Shown here: piece after piece, positions 29,681 to 38,668 of the stretch
How the letters are laid out: every line of letters starts with the position of its first letter
How positions within the stretch are numbered: position 1 is the first letter of the stretch
DNA from: Sulfurimonas sp.
GTDB lineage: Bacteria > Campylobacterota > Campylobacteria > Campylobacterales > Sulfurimonadaceae
Direction: 5' to 3'
Assembly (NCBI GenBank): GCA_011391635.1
Contig: JAABQD010000008.1
Location: forward strand, 1 to 64,000
Length of the DNA stretch: 64,000 nucleotides
The notes under the pieces: generated by a model
Seen by the model: only the letters and a program-made list of their open reading frames with translations
What the model was told of the DNA's origin: nothing
The model's database searches: none
Translations under genes and position numbers: made by a program

Positions 29681-30976
29681 ATGAAAATTGCAATAGTTGA
29701 AGATGATATCAATATGAGAAAATCACTTGAAATTGCTATGGGTGATTTTCTTGAATTTGAAATTCAAACCTTTAAAAATGCAAAAGATGCACTCAAATCT
29801 CTTGATGACAGCTATAATCTCGTTATCACCGATATTAATATGCCGGGAATGGATGGAATTGAGTTTGTAAAAGCTTTAAACGGGCGTTTCGAAGTTATTA
29901 TCATGACTGGCAATGCAACGCTCCAAAGAGCGATAGAATCTATCCATTTGGGTGTAAAAGATTTTTTACTAAAACCATTTGATATTGACACTCTTGTTCG
30001 TGCAATCAAAAGAGAAAATGAAATTCAAAAAGTTAATAAAAAAATATCTACAAAATCGGTTGAAGAAAACTCAATTAAAGGTTTTCTAGGAACATCCAAA
30101 TCACTTACAACTGTTTTAAATATCGCAAATAAAGCTGCAAAAACAGATGCAACGATTCTACTGCTTGGTGAAAGTGGTGTAGGCAAAGAAGTTTTTGCAA
30201 ATTACATTCATGAAAATTCACCACGGGCTAAAAAGCCTTTTGTTGCTATCAATATGGCTGCAATTCCTGAAAACTTAATAGAAAGTGAACTTTTTGGATT
30301 TGAAAAAGGTGCCTTTACAGATGCGAATGAAGCCAAAGCAGGACAATTTGAATTAGCCAACGGTGGAACACTTTTTTTGGATGAGATTGCTGAAATGCCC
30401 TATGGTGTACAAGCAAAACTTCTTCGAGCTTTACAAGAAAAAGAGGTACGACGCCTTGGCTCATCTAAAAGTATCAAAATAGATATCCGAGTTATCTCTG
30501 CGACAAATGCAAATCTTGCCCAAAAGATAAAAGAGAATCTTTTTAGGGAAGATTTGTACTATCGACTCAATACAATTCCCTTAAATATTCCACCTTTAAG
30601 AGAAAGAAAAGATGAAATTTTGCAAATTGCGGATAAAATTCTGCAGCAAAATTGTCAAAAGTACAATTTTTCTCTCAAAACTTTTTCAAACAAAGCAACT
30701 GAACAACTCTTAAAGTACAGTTGGCCTGGAAATATACGAGAACTTATTTCAGTTGTTGAAAGAGCTACAATTCTGAGTGATGGCGAAGAGATAACGGAAG
30801 ATGAGTTATTTTTGGAATCTCGTGGATTTCGAGATACCAAAGATATCAAAAGCATGGAAAAAGAACTTATTCAAGAAGTTCTCAACTCAGAAAATGGAGA
30901 TATTTTAAATACATCTGAAATCTTAGGCATGACCAAAGAAAACTTAGTCAAAAAAATAGAACAATATAAACTTTAG
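29681..30976 (+). CDS. flgR: Sigma-54-dependent response regulator, FlgR-type
   Basis: NtrC-class activator of 431 residues. Receiver with D51; AAA+ domain (about 136-375) with Walker A GESGVGKE, Walker B GGTLFLDEI and an R-finger region; Fis-type helix-turn-helix at the C terminus (TSEILGMTKENLVKKI). The sigma-54 contact loop reads GAFTDA instead of the common GAFTGA. FlgR activates rod, hook and ring genes in Campylobacter and Helicobacter; sigma-54 sites before flgI and before its own cluster fit this. Its partner kinase FlgS is not in the window. Confidence 0.82.
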   Translation: MKIAIVEDDINMRKSLEIAMGDFLEFEIQTFKNAKDALKSLDDSYNLVITDINMPGMDGIEFVKALNGRFEVIIMTGNATLQRAIESIHLGVKDFLLKPFDIDTLVRAIKRENEIQKVNKKISTKSVEENSIKGFLGTSKSLTTVLNIANKAAKTDATILLLGESGVGKEVFANYIHENSPRAKKPFVAINMAAIPENLIESELFGFEKGAFTDANEAKAGQFELANGGTLFLDEIAEMPYGVQAKLLRALQEKEVRRLGSSKSIKIDIRVISATNANLAQKIKENLFREDLYYRLNTIPLNIPPLRERKDEILQIADKILQQNCQKYNFSLKTFSNKATEQLLKYSWPGNIRELISVVERATILSDGEEITEDELFLESRGFRDTKDIKSMEKELIQEVLNSENGDILNTSEILGMTKENLVKKIEQYKL

Positions 30977-30984
30977 GAGTCAAA

Positions 30985-32019
30985 ATGAAAAAATATAATG
31001 TAGCGGTTGTTGGAGCAAATGGAGCGGTTGGAGAAGAGATTTTAACGGTTTTAGCAGAGGTAAACTTTCCTATAAATAAACTTGTGCCGCTTGCGAGTGC
31101 AAGAAGTCTTGGAAAAACAGTAGAGTTTAATGGAAAAGAGTTTCCTATCATAGAACTTACAGCAGATGTTTTTGAAAAAGAGGAAGTTGAAATTGCTCTC
31201 TTTAGTGCGGGTGGAAGTGTAAGTGCAGAGTTCGCTCCACATGCCGTAAAGGCTGGAGCAGTTGTTATTGACAACACTTCACACTTTAGAATGGATGCAA
31301 ATGTCCCTTTAGTTGTGCCAGAAGTAAATCCTGAGGATATTGCAAAATGGAAAGACACGGGAATTATTGCAAATCCAAACTGCTCAACCATTCAAATGGT
31401 TCAAGCACTCAAACCGCTTGATGATGCGTATGACTTAAAAAGGGTCGATGTTAGCACATATCAAGCAACTTCTGGAGCTGGAAAAGTGGCGATGGAAGAG
31501 CTTGTACGACAGATGCAAGACTTTTTTACTTTCAAACTTGACCAGTCAGAACACAAATCATTTAAACACCAAATTGCTCTGAATGTTATCCCTCAAATAG
31601 ATGTTTTTGTAGACAATGGATACACTAAAGAGGAGATGAAAATGGTGAATGAAACAACAAAAATCATGCACAAAAACATTGAACTTAGTGCAACTTGTGT
31701 GCGTGTTCCTACACTTCGTGGACATGCAGAAGCACTTTCTCTTACATTTGGATGTGATGTTGAGGCTCAAAATGTAAGAGACATTTTAAGTAAAGCTCCA
31801 AATATTGTTATCATGGACAAACCGTCTGAATCGATTTATCCTATGCCAGTTGCATGTACAGATACAAACGAAACTTATGTTGGTCGTATCCGCAGTGATA
31901 ACTTTAGAAAAAACATGATTCATATGTTTGTTGTAGCAGATAACCTCAGAGTAGGAGCTGCAACCAATGCTGTGCGTATCGCTCAAAAATGGGTAGAAAT
32001 GGAAGGGGAAAAATCATAA
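30985..32019 (+). CDS. asd: Aspartate-semialdehyde dehydrogenase
   Basis: NADPH-dependent enzyme of 344 residues making aspartate semialdehyde from aspartyl phosphate for lysine/diaminopimelate, threonine and methionine. N-terminal GANGAVGEE Rossmann motif, catalytic Cys133 in NPNCSTIQ and a conserved acid-base His in the RGHAEAL stretch. Usual length. It begins 8 bp after flgR and its stop overlaps the next start by one base (TAATG). Confidence 0.95.
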   Translation: MKKYNVAVVGANGAVGEEILTVLAEVNFPINKLVPLASARSLGKTVEFNGKEFPIIELTADVFEKEEVEIALFSAGGSVSAEFAPHAVKAGAVVIDNTSHFRMDANVPLVVPEVNPEDIAKWKDTGIIANPNCSTIQMVQALKPLDDAYDLKRVDVSTYQATSGAGKVAMEELVRQMQDFFTFKLDQSEHKSFKHQIALNVIPQIDVFVDNGYTKEEMKMVNETTKIMHKNIELSATCVRVPTLRGHAEALSLTFGCDVEAQNVRDILSKAPNIVIMDKPSESIYPMPVACTDTNETYVGRIRSDNFRKNMIHMFVVADNLRVGAATNAVRIAQKWVEMEGEKS

Positions 32020-32537
32020 TGATTGAAAAAATATTTGAAAACAGTTTATGGACTTCAAGATTTGTCATCATTCTTGCTGTAGTATTTGGTCTCATCGGTG
32101 CTATTGTTCTTTTTATAGTTGCTAGTTTTGATATCTATGACACTGCAAAATATGTACTTACCTCTTACATGACACATGCCCACCCTGAACACTTCCATGA
32201 AGAGGTTGTAGGTGGTATCATCGGAGCAGTGGATTTATACTTAATTGGTGTGGTTATGATTATCTTCTCTTTTGGTTTATATGAGCTTTTTATTTCGGAT
32301 ATAGATCCTGCAAAAGATGAAGATGGTGAAGAAAATCAGCTTTTAGCTATCCACTCACTCGACCAGTTAAAAGATAAAATTTCTAAAGTTATTGTTATGG
32401 TTTTAGTTGTTGGATTTTTTCAAAAAGTTGGACACACCATTTATAATGGGGCTTTAGATTTATTTTATCTTGCTCTCTCTATTACTGCTGTTTCTGTTGG
32501 ACTTTACTTTCTTAGCAAAGTCGGAAAAGCACATTAA
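32019..32537 (+). CDS. YqhA-family (UPF0114) inner-membrane protein
   Basis: Membrane protein of 172 residues with about four helices (22-45, 68-92, 122-142, 148-165), matching the YqhA/UPF0114 family, whose function is unknown. A His-rich loop ([11 protein letters not shown]) lies near residues 52-62, which is unusual and could bind metal. The start is ATG at 32019, with AAGGGG ten bases before it; the gene is coupled to asd. Confidence 0.75.
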   Translation: MIEKIFENSLWTSRFVIILAVVFGLIGAIVLFIVASFDIYDTAKYVLTSYMTHAHPEHFHEEVVGGIIGAVDLYLIGVVMIIFSFGLYELFISDIDPAKDEDGEENQLLAIHSLDQLKDKISKVIVMVLVVGFFQKVGHTIYNGALDLFYLALSITAVSVGLYFLSKVGKAH

Positions 32538-32581
32538 TTATTATCCGCAAAAGTAAAAATATACAAAATTTAAGGACTAAA

Positions 32582-33613
32582 ATGAGTAAAATATTTGTAG
32601 ATGCATGTTTTGGCAAAGAGACTCCATACACTCCAGTTTGGATGATGAGACAAGCGGGAAGATACCTTCCTGAGTATATGAAAGTTCGCGCACAAGCTGG
32701 AAACTTTTTAAACCTTTGCCATAACCCAGCATTGGCATGTGAAGTCACACTTCAGCCTGTGGACATCATCGGTGTAGATGCTGCGATTCTCTTTAGTGAT
32801 ATTTTGGTTGTGCCGAATGAAATGGGCATGGATTTGGAGTTTGTTACAGGCGAAGGTCCTCAGTTTAACAATCCAATAAAAACCGAAGCAGACATCGACA
32901 GACTTATCGGTGGCGAAGAAGCAGCAAGTAAACTCACTTATGTTTATGACACTATCAAACTTATAAAAGAACAGTTAGCAAAGGACAAAGCTCTCATCGG
33001 TTTTACAGGTGCACCGTGGACTTTGGCGACTTATATGATTGAGGGCGAAGGGACAAAAACTTACAATATTTGTAAAAAAATGATGTATTCAAACCCTGCT
33101 CTTTTACATAAAATTTTGGCAAAAGTTACAGAAGTTGTAAAATTTTATATGGAAAAACAGATAGAAGCTGGTATCGATGTCGTTCAAATCTTTGACTCAT
33201 GGGCAGCCGCAATCGAGCCTTCAAAATATGATGAATTTTCTTGGAAATATATGGTTGAAATAGCTGATTATCTCAAATCAAAATATCCACATATTCCAAT
33301 CATTATGTTTCCTAAAGGTATTCCAGCATTTTTAGATAAAGTGTATGGAAACTTTGATGTTTTTGGAGTGGATTGGTCAACTCCTATGGCTCTTGCAAAA
33401 GAGAAACTCGGAGACAAATATGTACTTCAAGGAAATATGGAGCCATGCAGATTATATTCACAAGAAGAGACAACAAAGTGCGTCGAAGCTCTACAAGAAA
33501 TCATGCAGGGCAAACGCCATATTTTTAACCTAGGACATGGAATCCTTCCTGATGTACCTGTTGCAAATGCAAAACACTTTATCAATGAGTGCCATAGAGT
33601 AAGTAAAAAATAG
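32582..33613 (+). CDS. hemE: Uroporphyrinogen decarboxylase
   Basis: HemE, 343 residues, removes four acetate carboxyls from uroporphyrinogen III to give coproporphyrinogen III in haem synthesis. Signature [11 protein letters not shown] near 22-31 holds the substrate-binding Arg; the second signature [16 protein letters not shown] and the catalytic Asp in ILFSDILV are present. Last of the asd-yqhA-hemE run, with a hairpin after it. Confidence 0.95.
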   Translation: MSKIFVDACFGKETPYTPVWMMRQAGRYLPEYMKVRAQAGNFLNLCHNPALACEVTLQPVDIIGVDAAILFSDILVVPNEMGMDLEFVTGEGPQFNNPIKTEADIDRLIGGEEAASKLTYVYDTIKLIKEQLAKDKALIGFTGAPWTLATYMIEGEGTKTYNICKKMMYSNPALLHKILAKVTEVVKFYMEKQIEAGIDVVQIFDSWAAAIEPSKYDEFSWKYMVEIADYLKSKYPHIPIIMFPKGIPAFLDKVYGNFDVFGVDWSTPMALAKEKLGDKYVLQGNMEPCRLYSQEETTKCVEALQEIMQGKRHIFNLGHGILPDVPVANAKHFINECHRVSKK

Positions 33614-33634
33614 TAAAATTTAGTTTCAAAACAA

Positions 33635-33660
33635 GGAAACCGCTCGCGAAAGCGATGTTT
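33635..33660 (+). terminator. Hairpin after hemE
   Basis: GAAACCGCT and AGCG-AT-GTTTC form a 9-bp stem with a two-base bulge and a six-base loop, followed by TTTA. It is a moderate terminator candidate 22 bp past the hemE stop. Confidence 0.5.
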
Positions 33661-33666
33661 CTTTAG

Positions 33667-33710
33667 ACATGCCAAGAATGTTGGCATGTGGAAATCTCTT
33701 GGCATGTGGA
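33667..33710 (+). repeat. Cluster of uptake-like motifs before the radical SAM gene
   Basis: Two full GGCATGTGGA copies start at 33683 and 33701, and a partial inverted copy (ACATGCCAA, 33667-33675) can pair with the first to make a 9-bp stem. The cluster fills the leader of the radical SAM gene and ends 8 bp before its ATG. Confidence 0.7.
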
Positions 33711-33718
33711 ACACAACT

Positions 33719-34666
33719 ATGAATACAATCTTCGGACCAATCAACTCTCGCCGTTTTGGCTCATCTTTGGGCATCGATCTCTCTCCCTCGACAAAACAAT
33801 GTAACTTTGACTGTCTTTACTGCGAACTCGCACCCATGGCAACCGTTGCTTCACAAAAAGAAGTTGTGGAAGTCGAACAAATCATAGAAGAACTTAAGCA
33901 ACATCTCAATGAAAAAATAGATGTCATCACCCTCACAGCCAATGGTGAACCAACACTTTACCCTCACTTAGACCAACTCATAGATGAGATAAACAAAATC
34001 AAAGGGCAAACGCAGACGCTCATTCTTACAAACAGTGCTTCGCTGACAGATAATAAAGTTTTCAATACACTACAAAAACTAGACCAAGTCAAACTCTCAC
34101 TCGATGCAATCAGTCCTGATATTTTCAAAAAAATAGATAGACCGCATGAAAGTATAAAAATAGAAGATGTTGTACAAAAAGTTCAAGAGTTTAGTAAAAT
34201 TTACAAAGGTAAACTCTTCATAGAAATACTTTTCGTGCATGGGCTTAATGACACAAAAGAAGAGATACATAAACTCAATCATGTTTTACTCAATATAAAT
34301 GCTACAAGAATCGATTTAGGCACGATAGACAGACCACCAGCATACGATGTTGTAGGTATTAGCTACAACGAGTTGCATGATATCTCCTTGATGTTTGACA
34401 AAGCTCTACCCATCCATATAGCCTCAAGAAACCATGCCCAGCCAAATAACTCCAGCTACACAAACGAAGAGATACTTAATACTCTCGATAAACGACCGCT
34501 CACAATGGATGATATCAGCCTACTTTTTGATGAAGCAAGTCAAAAACGCCTAGAAAAACTTATAGATACAGAGAAAATAGTGAAAAAAACAGTATCAAAC
34601 CTAGAATTTTTCATTCCACATGCCAATATAAAAAGAAAACACCAAAAAGACCCCCAATCAACTTGA
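33719..34666 (+). CDS. Radical SAM protein (COG0731-like)
   Basis: Radical S-adenosylmethionine enzyme of 315 residues. The [4Fe-4S] motif is CNFDCLYC (Cys 28, 32 and 35), followed by a TANGEPTLYP glycine-rich SAM site. It resembles the COG0731 group related to wyosine-base synthesis proteins; its substrate in bacteria is not known to me. I chose ATG at 33719, since the in-frame ATG at 33686 would translate the motif cluster. A motif copy at 34615 encodes IPHA near the C terminus. Confidence 0.75.
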   Translation: MNTIFGPINSRRFGSSLGIDLSPSTKQCNFDCLYCELAPMATVASQKEVVEVEQIIEELKQHLNEKIDVITLTANGEPTLYPHLDQLIDEINKIKGQTQTLILTNSASLTDNKVFNTLQKLDQVKLSLDAISPDIFKKIDRPHESIKIEDVVQKVQEFSKIYKGKLFIEILFVHGLNDTKEEIHKLNHVLLNINATRIDLGTIDRPPAYDVVGISYNELHDISLMFDKALPIHIASRNHAQPNNSSYTNEEILNTLDKRPLTMDDISLLFDEASQKRLEKLIDTEKIVKKTVSNLEFFIPHANIKRKHQKDPQST

Positions 34667-34691
34667 CTTTTTCATCTTCATAAAGTATAAT
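34663..34691 (+). promoter_or_regulatory. Sigma-70 promoter of the tRNA-Asn genes
   Basis: TTGACT at 34663-34668 and TATAAT at 34686-34691 with a 17-bp spacer; the -35 overlaps the end of the radical SAM gene. Confidence 0.8.
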
Positions 34692-34708
34692 TGCGGCTCA
34701 ATAAATAT

Positions 34709-34783
34709 TCCGAATTAGCTCAGCGGTAGAGTAGGTGACTGTTAATCACTTGGTCACTGGTTCGAATCCAGTATTCGGAGCCA
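34709..34783 (+). tRNA. tRNA-Asn (GTT), copy 1
   Basis: Acceptor arms TCCGAAT and ATTCGGA, anticodon loop CTGTTAA (anticodon GTT), T-arm GGTTCGAATCC, encoded CCA. Identical to the next copy. Confidence 0.93.
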
Positions 34784-34814
34784 TTTATTTGAACTTTCTA
34801 AATTTTTTTCACAT

Positions 34815-34889
34815 TCCGAATTAGCTCAGCGGTAGAGTAGGTGACTGTTAATCACTTGGTCACTGGTTCGAATCCAGTATTCGGAGCCA
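34815..34889 (+). tRNA. tRNA-Asn (GTT), copy 2, integration site
   Basis: Identical to copy 1, 31 bp downstream. Its last 13 bases are part of a 26-bp direct repeat shared with 35767-35792, so this copy served as the attachment site of an integrative element. The hairpin CACCTAAAATAGGTG after it is a probable terminator. Confidence 0.93.
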
Positions 34890-34902
34890 CCTAAAATAGG
34901 TG
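34877..34902 (+). repeat. attL: 26-bp repeat at the tRNA-Asn 3' end
   Basis: The 26 bases from the T-arm edge through the terminator hairpin recur exactly at 35767-35792, 890 bp away. This is the layout left by a tRNA-targeting tyrosine recombinase. Confidence 0.85.
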
Positions 34903-35017
34903 TTTTCCAACGTTTTCCCCCCCACTTAAATTTCATTCAAAATAAACAAAAAACTTAAAGCTTTTATATAAGATTTTTGAATATCTTACACTCACTCTTT
35001 TTTGACCTACAAATCTA

Positions 35018-35041
35018 TGGTAGCTAAAATGGTAGCTAAAA
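35018..35041 (+). repeat. Tandem TGGTAGCTAAAA repeats
   Basis: Two perfect adjacent 12-bp copies (35018-35029 and 35030-35041) just past the integrase stop codon. They may be recombinase arm sites; this is inference from position. Confidence 0.5.
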
Positions 35042-35044
35042 CTT

Positions 35045-35191
35045 TTAGAACAATCCGATTGATTTGTCAATCTTTCTTATTTCTGCGGGAATAAATTTGT
35101 TGTACTTGTGAATCAACATATCTATATTAGTATGTCCCATCATTTGAGCAATATGATTTATGCTAAATTTTCCGCTTGAGAGCATTATCAT
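35045..35191 (-). pseudogene. Tyrosine recombinase (integrase) C-terminal remnant
   Basis: An open stretch of 48 codons encodes the end of a phage-type integrase: the box IAQMMGHTNIDM with its conserved His, then the catalytic Tyr in IHKYNKF and a normal-looking tail. The rest of the gene, with the Arg-Lys-His-Arg residues, is missing; the frame is closed by TAA right upstream. It sits next to attL with its 3' end toward the tRNA. Confidence 0.75.
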
Positions 35192-35269
35192 ACTTTAAAA
35201 GTACAACTTCAGTCTTAACTATTTTTCTATATTCTTTCAAGCCTTTGCCTTTATAATAAATTGATATTC

Positions 35270-35515
35270 CTATTCATAGCTATTTTGTCTATGCAAAACC
35301 CTACCTATAATGATTGTCTCATTTACTACATCAAAAAGTATTCTATAATCACCAACTCTTAGTCTATATGCTGGCTCAAAATTTGTAAGTTTTTTAATAT
35401 TTGATAAATTGGGAAAGTTTTGAAGTTCTAAAATCTTATTGTGCAGTTTTGTTTTGAATGGCTCATCAATAGAATTTAAATCTTTAATGGCACTTTTTCT
35501 AATCTCAATTTGCAT
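35270..35515 (-). CDS. RelE/ParE-family toxin of the mini-island
   Basis: Toxin of 81 residues with RelE-fold landmarks: KSAIKDLNSIDEP helix, a NLSNIKKL turn, YRLRVGDYRILFDV strands and a final IIIGRVLHRQNSYE strand with the Arg and His often used for mRNA cutting. Overlaps its antitoxin by 11 nt. Clearly different from the toxin at 8201. Confidence 0.75.
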   Translation of the reverse strand: MQIEIRKSAIKDLNSIDEPFKTKLHNKILELQNFPNLSNIKKLTNFEPAYRLRVGDYRILFDVVNETIIIGRVLHRQNSYE

Positions 35516-35693
35516 TTTTTAAGTATTCATCAAAAGATATACTCTCTTCATGTCTTGTTGCACTTAATAGTTTTAAATCTTCTATATCTTCTTTTGAAAC
35601 TATCTCTAAACCATCATTTTTAAAGTGGTCTAGCAACCAAAGAACTTTTTCAACAAGTGATTCATTTTGAATATTGATTGTTAATGATTGCAT
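35505..35693 (-). CDS. Antitoxin of the mini-island
   Basis: Small 62-residue protein upstream of and overlapping the toxin gene, with an N-terminal beta strand and helix (LTINIQNESLVEKVLWLLDHF) and an acidic flexible tail. This is the order and size of RelB-type antitoxins. The family is assigned mainly from position. Confidence 0.65.
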   Translation of the reverse strand: MQSLTINIQNESLVEKVLWLLDHFKNDGLEIVSKEDIEDLKLLSATRHEESISFDEYLKNAN

Positions 35694-35766
35694 ATGACTA
35701 CCTTACATTTAATTCTTGAACATATTTTATCATATTCACAAAACTTTTTATGTTATTTAAAACATT

Positions 35767-35792
35767 GTATTCGGAGCCACCTAAAATAGGTG
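35767..35792 (+). repeat. attR: 26-bp repeat
   Basis: Exact second copy of 34877-34902, holding the last 13 bases of tRNA-Asn and the terminator hairpin without the rest of the tRNA. Confidence 0.85.
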
Positions 35793-35842
35793 CTTCTTTT
35801 ATTTTATCTCTTCACTTAAATTCTACAAACAAACTCTTGAAT

Positions 35843-38173
35843 TTAACTATACTTTACTAAAAACTCTCTCAATTCATTTTCAGGTAATGGTTTGGAATAA
35901 AAATACCCTTGTATATCATCACAGCCCTCTTCTAGTAAGAAATCCAGCTGTTCTTGTGTTTCAACACCTTCTGCGATAAAACTGAGCTTTAAGCTTCTTG
36001 CTAGGGCAATGATAACACGCACAATAGCTGCATCATCTTCATCTTTGTACGCATCTTTGACGAAAGCTCTATCTATTTTTAGATTATCTATTGGTAAGCG
36101 TTTGAGATAGGAGAGTGATGAATACCCTGTACCAAAATCATCAACTGATATTTTAATACCCAAATTACGAATATAATTGAGTGTATAAATCGCAGACTCT
36201 GGATTTTTCATAATCTGACTCTCCGTAATTTCTAACTCTAAATACTTAGTATCAAAACCTATCTCTTCTATTAAATCCTGTAAATACTCAATAAATTTTT
36301 TATTTTCAAGTTGCTTCATCGATACATTCAAAGAGAGCACTCCAGTTTCAATCCCCTCTTCTTTGAATCTCATTATGGTTTTCATAGCATTCATCATCAT
36401 CCATTGGTCTATATTTTTCATCAGACCAATATCCTCTGCTAAAGGGATAAATTGAATTGGAGAAACAAGACCAAGCTCAGGATGCAGCCAACGAACAAGA
36501 GCTTCCAAACCAATAACAGAGCCTGTCGTTGCATTGACTTTTGGTTGATAGTAAGTTATAAACTCATTTTCATCAATAGCTTTTCTTAAGCTACTCTCCA
36601 AAACTACTCTCTCAAAAGCAAGTTCGGTCATTTTTGTATTATAAAACATATAATTATTTTTGCCATTCTCTTTGGCTTTATACATCGCTGTATCTGCATT
36701 GCGTAACAAAATAGTAGAAGTATTGCCATCTTCTGGATAACTACTTATTCCAATACTTGCAGTTGTATAAAGCTCCTGCTTATTTATTATAATCGGCTCT
36801 TGAATCACACTCACTATTTTTTTTGCAATATTTACTATCTGATACTGTGTAACATTTTCCAAAAGGATAGTAAACTCATCTCCTCCAAGCCGTGCAATAG
36901 TATCTTCTTCTCTTACACATGCCAAGATTTTTGTCGCTACATTTTTTAAAAGTTTATCTCCTATGCCATGCCCATAGGTATCATTAATCTCTTTGAAACG
37001 GTCCAAATCCAAAAATAAAATAGCTACATTGTGATTGCGTCTTTTTGCAGATTTTATAGCCTGTTTGAGTCTATCCAAAAAAAGTAATCTATTGGGCAAT
37101 TCTGTTAAAGAGTCATGATGTGCTAAATAGTTCATGCTATCAGATTGTTCTTTAAGCTCTTTTGTTTTTTCTTCAATTTTTTCTTCAAGTTCTACATTGA
37201 GCTTATTGATAAAATTTTGATATCTACTAATATATGTGTAATAAAAAAGAATTAAGACTAAAATATAAACAGCAATAAATGTTAATAACAGCCTGTCACT
37301 TGTGCGGATTACAGCTATCATATCTATCTTATTTAAATCATGAAACATGATAAAATGCCCCATAGCACTATTATTGTGATCTGGTAAATGATAAACTGTC
37401 ACAAGTTGATTTGTCTCTTCGCATATGTCATACGAATCTATCTTTAAATAATAATCAACTGTTTTCTTTTTTACTAATTCAAGCAACTCTTGTTTTGCAT
37501 CAATATTTGCCACATAATAGTCATCCACAAACTTTTTTGTATAAGCATACTGGAGTTGCTGTTTATACTTTTTATCTGCCAAAATCAAAGTGTCAAAATT
37601 TTTATTTTGCATTTTCAGTGCTATAGAATTAAATTTTGCCATTGTTTCAACCATACCAATAAACTTTCCATTGTCATAAATAGGCACCATTGATTTGAAT
37701 GTAAAATCAAATTTACCTACACTAATGGATGAGATTACTTTTGGAGTCCGTATCATTTCTGCGATATCTGATCGAACCCCTAATAAATTATCCCCTTTTT
37801 TATCGCTCCAACTTCTATATAAACTTGTACCATCTGCAGTAGTAATTTGAAACCATAATGTTTTAAGTGATGTTTGCTCACTCATTAGTTGTGCAAATTT
37901 ATCTAAGTTTATATCAGAATTATTATTTAGTATTGCATTTTTTAGTTCCATATTTTGTGCTACTGCCAAGGAGACAATAAGAATGGCTTCTGCTTTTTCT
38001 TCTATCAAAAGCTTAACTTCATGCTTCATTTTATTTGATATTTCAGTATATTTTTCATTTTTTATACTATTTACACGATTTGTTATTACAAAAAATGCAA
38101 CAAAAATCCAAGCAATAGTCATAACAAATATCAATAAAATAAATTTCAAACGCATTGTTTTAAATCTAAACAT
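35843..38173 (-). CDS. Membrane GGDEF-EAL cyclic-di-GMP enzyme
   Basis: 776 residues: membrane helices near 10-30 and 295-320 flank a periplasmic dCache/CHASE-like sensor (LYRSWSDKKGDNLLG), followed by a short coiled coil, a GGDEF domain (intact motif near 429 with a REED inhibitory site) and an EAL domain (EALVRW near 556, DDFGTGYSS). Both catalytic centres look intact, so it could make or break cyclic di-GMP; which wins cannot be told by sequence. It overlaps the upstream GIY-YIG gene by 8 nt. Confidence 0.88.
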   Translation of the reverse strand: MFRFKTMRLKFILLIFVMTIAWIFVAFFVITNRVNSIKNEKYTEISNKMKHEVKLLIEEKAEAILIVSLAVAQNMELKNAILNNNSDINLDKFAQLMSEQTSLKTLWFQITTADGTSLYRSWSDKKGDNLLGVRSDIAEMIRTPKVISSISVGKFDFTFKSMVPIYDNGKFIGMVETMAKFNSIALKMQNKNFDTLILADKKYKQQLQYAYTKKFVDDYYVANIDAKQELLELVKKKTVDYYLKIDSYDICEETNQLVTVYHLPDHNNSAMGHFIMFHDLNKIDMIAVIRTSDRLLLTFIAVYILVLILFYYTYISRYQNFINKLNVELEEKIEEKTKELKEQSDSMNYLAHHDSLTELPNRLLFLDRLKQAIKSAKRRNHNVAILFLDLDRFKEINDTYGHGIGDKLLKNVATKILACVREEDTIARLGGDEFTILLENVTQYQIVNIAKKIVSVIQEPIIINKQELYTTASIGISSYPEDGNTSTILLRNADTAMYKAKENGKNNYMFYNTKMTELAFERVVLESSLRKAIDENEFITYYQPKVNATTGSVIGLEALVRWLHPELGLVSPIQFIPLAEDIGLMKNIDQWMMMNAMKTIMRFKEEGIETGVLSLNVSMKQLENKKFIEYLQDLIEEIGFDTKYLELEITESQIMKNPESAIYTLNYIRNLGIKISVDDFGTGYSSLSYLKRLPIDNLKIDRAFVKDAYKDEDDAAIVRVIIALARSLKLSFIAEGVETQEQLDFLLEEGCDDIQGYFYSKPLPENELREFLVKYS

Positions 38174-38411
38174 AAATCAAATCCAACTTTTTTTTTCTAG
38201 TGAGCTTTTTTATAGCGTTCTCTCTTTTACTTGCACTACTTCTATCTTCTAATTTTTCTTCATAAACAAGCTCTACTGGTCTGCGTACCCTTGTGTACTT
38301 TGCACCTTTATCAGAATTATTATGCTCATCAATTCGCTTATTTACATCTTTAGCGATGCCTGTATAAAGAGTATTGTCATTACATTGTACTATATAAACA
38401 CTATAAGACAT
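38166..38411 (-). CDS. GIY-YIG nuclease-domain protein (UPF0213-like)
   Basis: 81 residues, the full size of the YhbQ/UPF0213 group: motif VYIVQCNDNTLYTGIAKDV in place of GIY-YIG, catalytic Arg in NKRIDEHN, then KGAKYTR and a late Glu/Asn pair. Such proteins are suspected DNA-processing nucleases. The 257 bp between this gene and the next (38412-38668) are AT-rich and show only divergent promoter space. Confidence 0.8.
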   Translation of the reverse strand: MSYSVYIVQCNDNTLYTGIAKDVNKRIDEHNNSDKGAKYTRVRRPVELVYEEKLEDRSSASKRENAIKKLTRKKKLDLIYV

Positions 38412-38668
38412 AAATCATAAAACTCCAGTTTTTGTTAATGATTATTGTACTATAAAATCTTTGTAAATGGGCGTTCTTGAGCAAATATACAGATATATCA
38501 TCTTTTTTCATTTTAAGTTTTTTTATTTTATTATCTAAACAAATATAAATAATAATATATATTTACATTTTATAAATCATCTATCTCTTGTCAATAATAA
38601 AAAGTTATATTATAATAACAAGAAAAATCATCACAAAGTTATTATTTTTTAATATCAGGGATTTACGC

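Larger units (their letters stand above)
34877..35792. mobile_element. Collapsed mini-island at tRNA-Asn
   Basis: Between perfect 26-bp att repeats lie a tandem 12-bp repeat, a 3'-terminal integrase fragment on the minus strand and a toxin-antitoxin pair. Everything else expected of the element is gone. It probably can no longer move by itself, but the intact att repeats could still be used by a recombinase from elsewhere, and the toxin-antitoxin pair would oppose loss. Confidence 0.75.
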
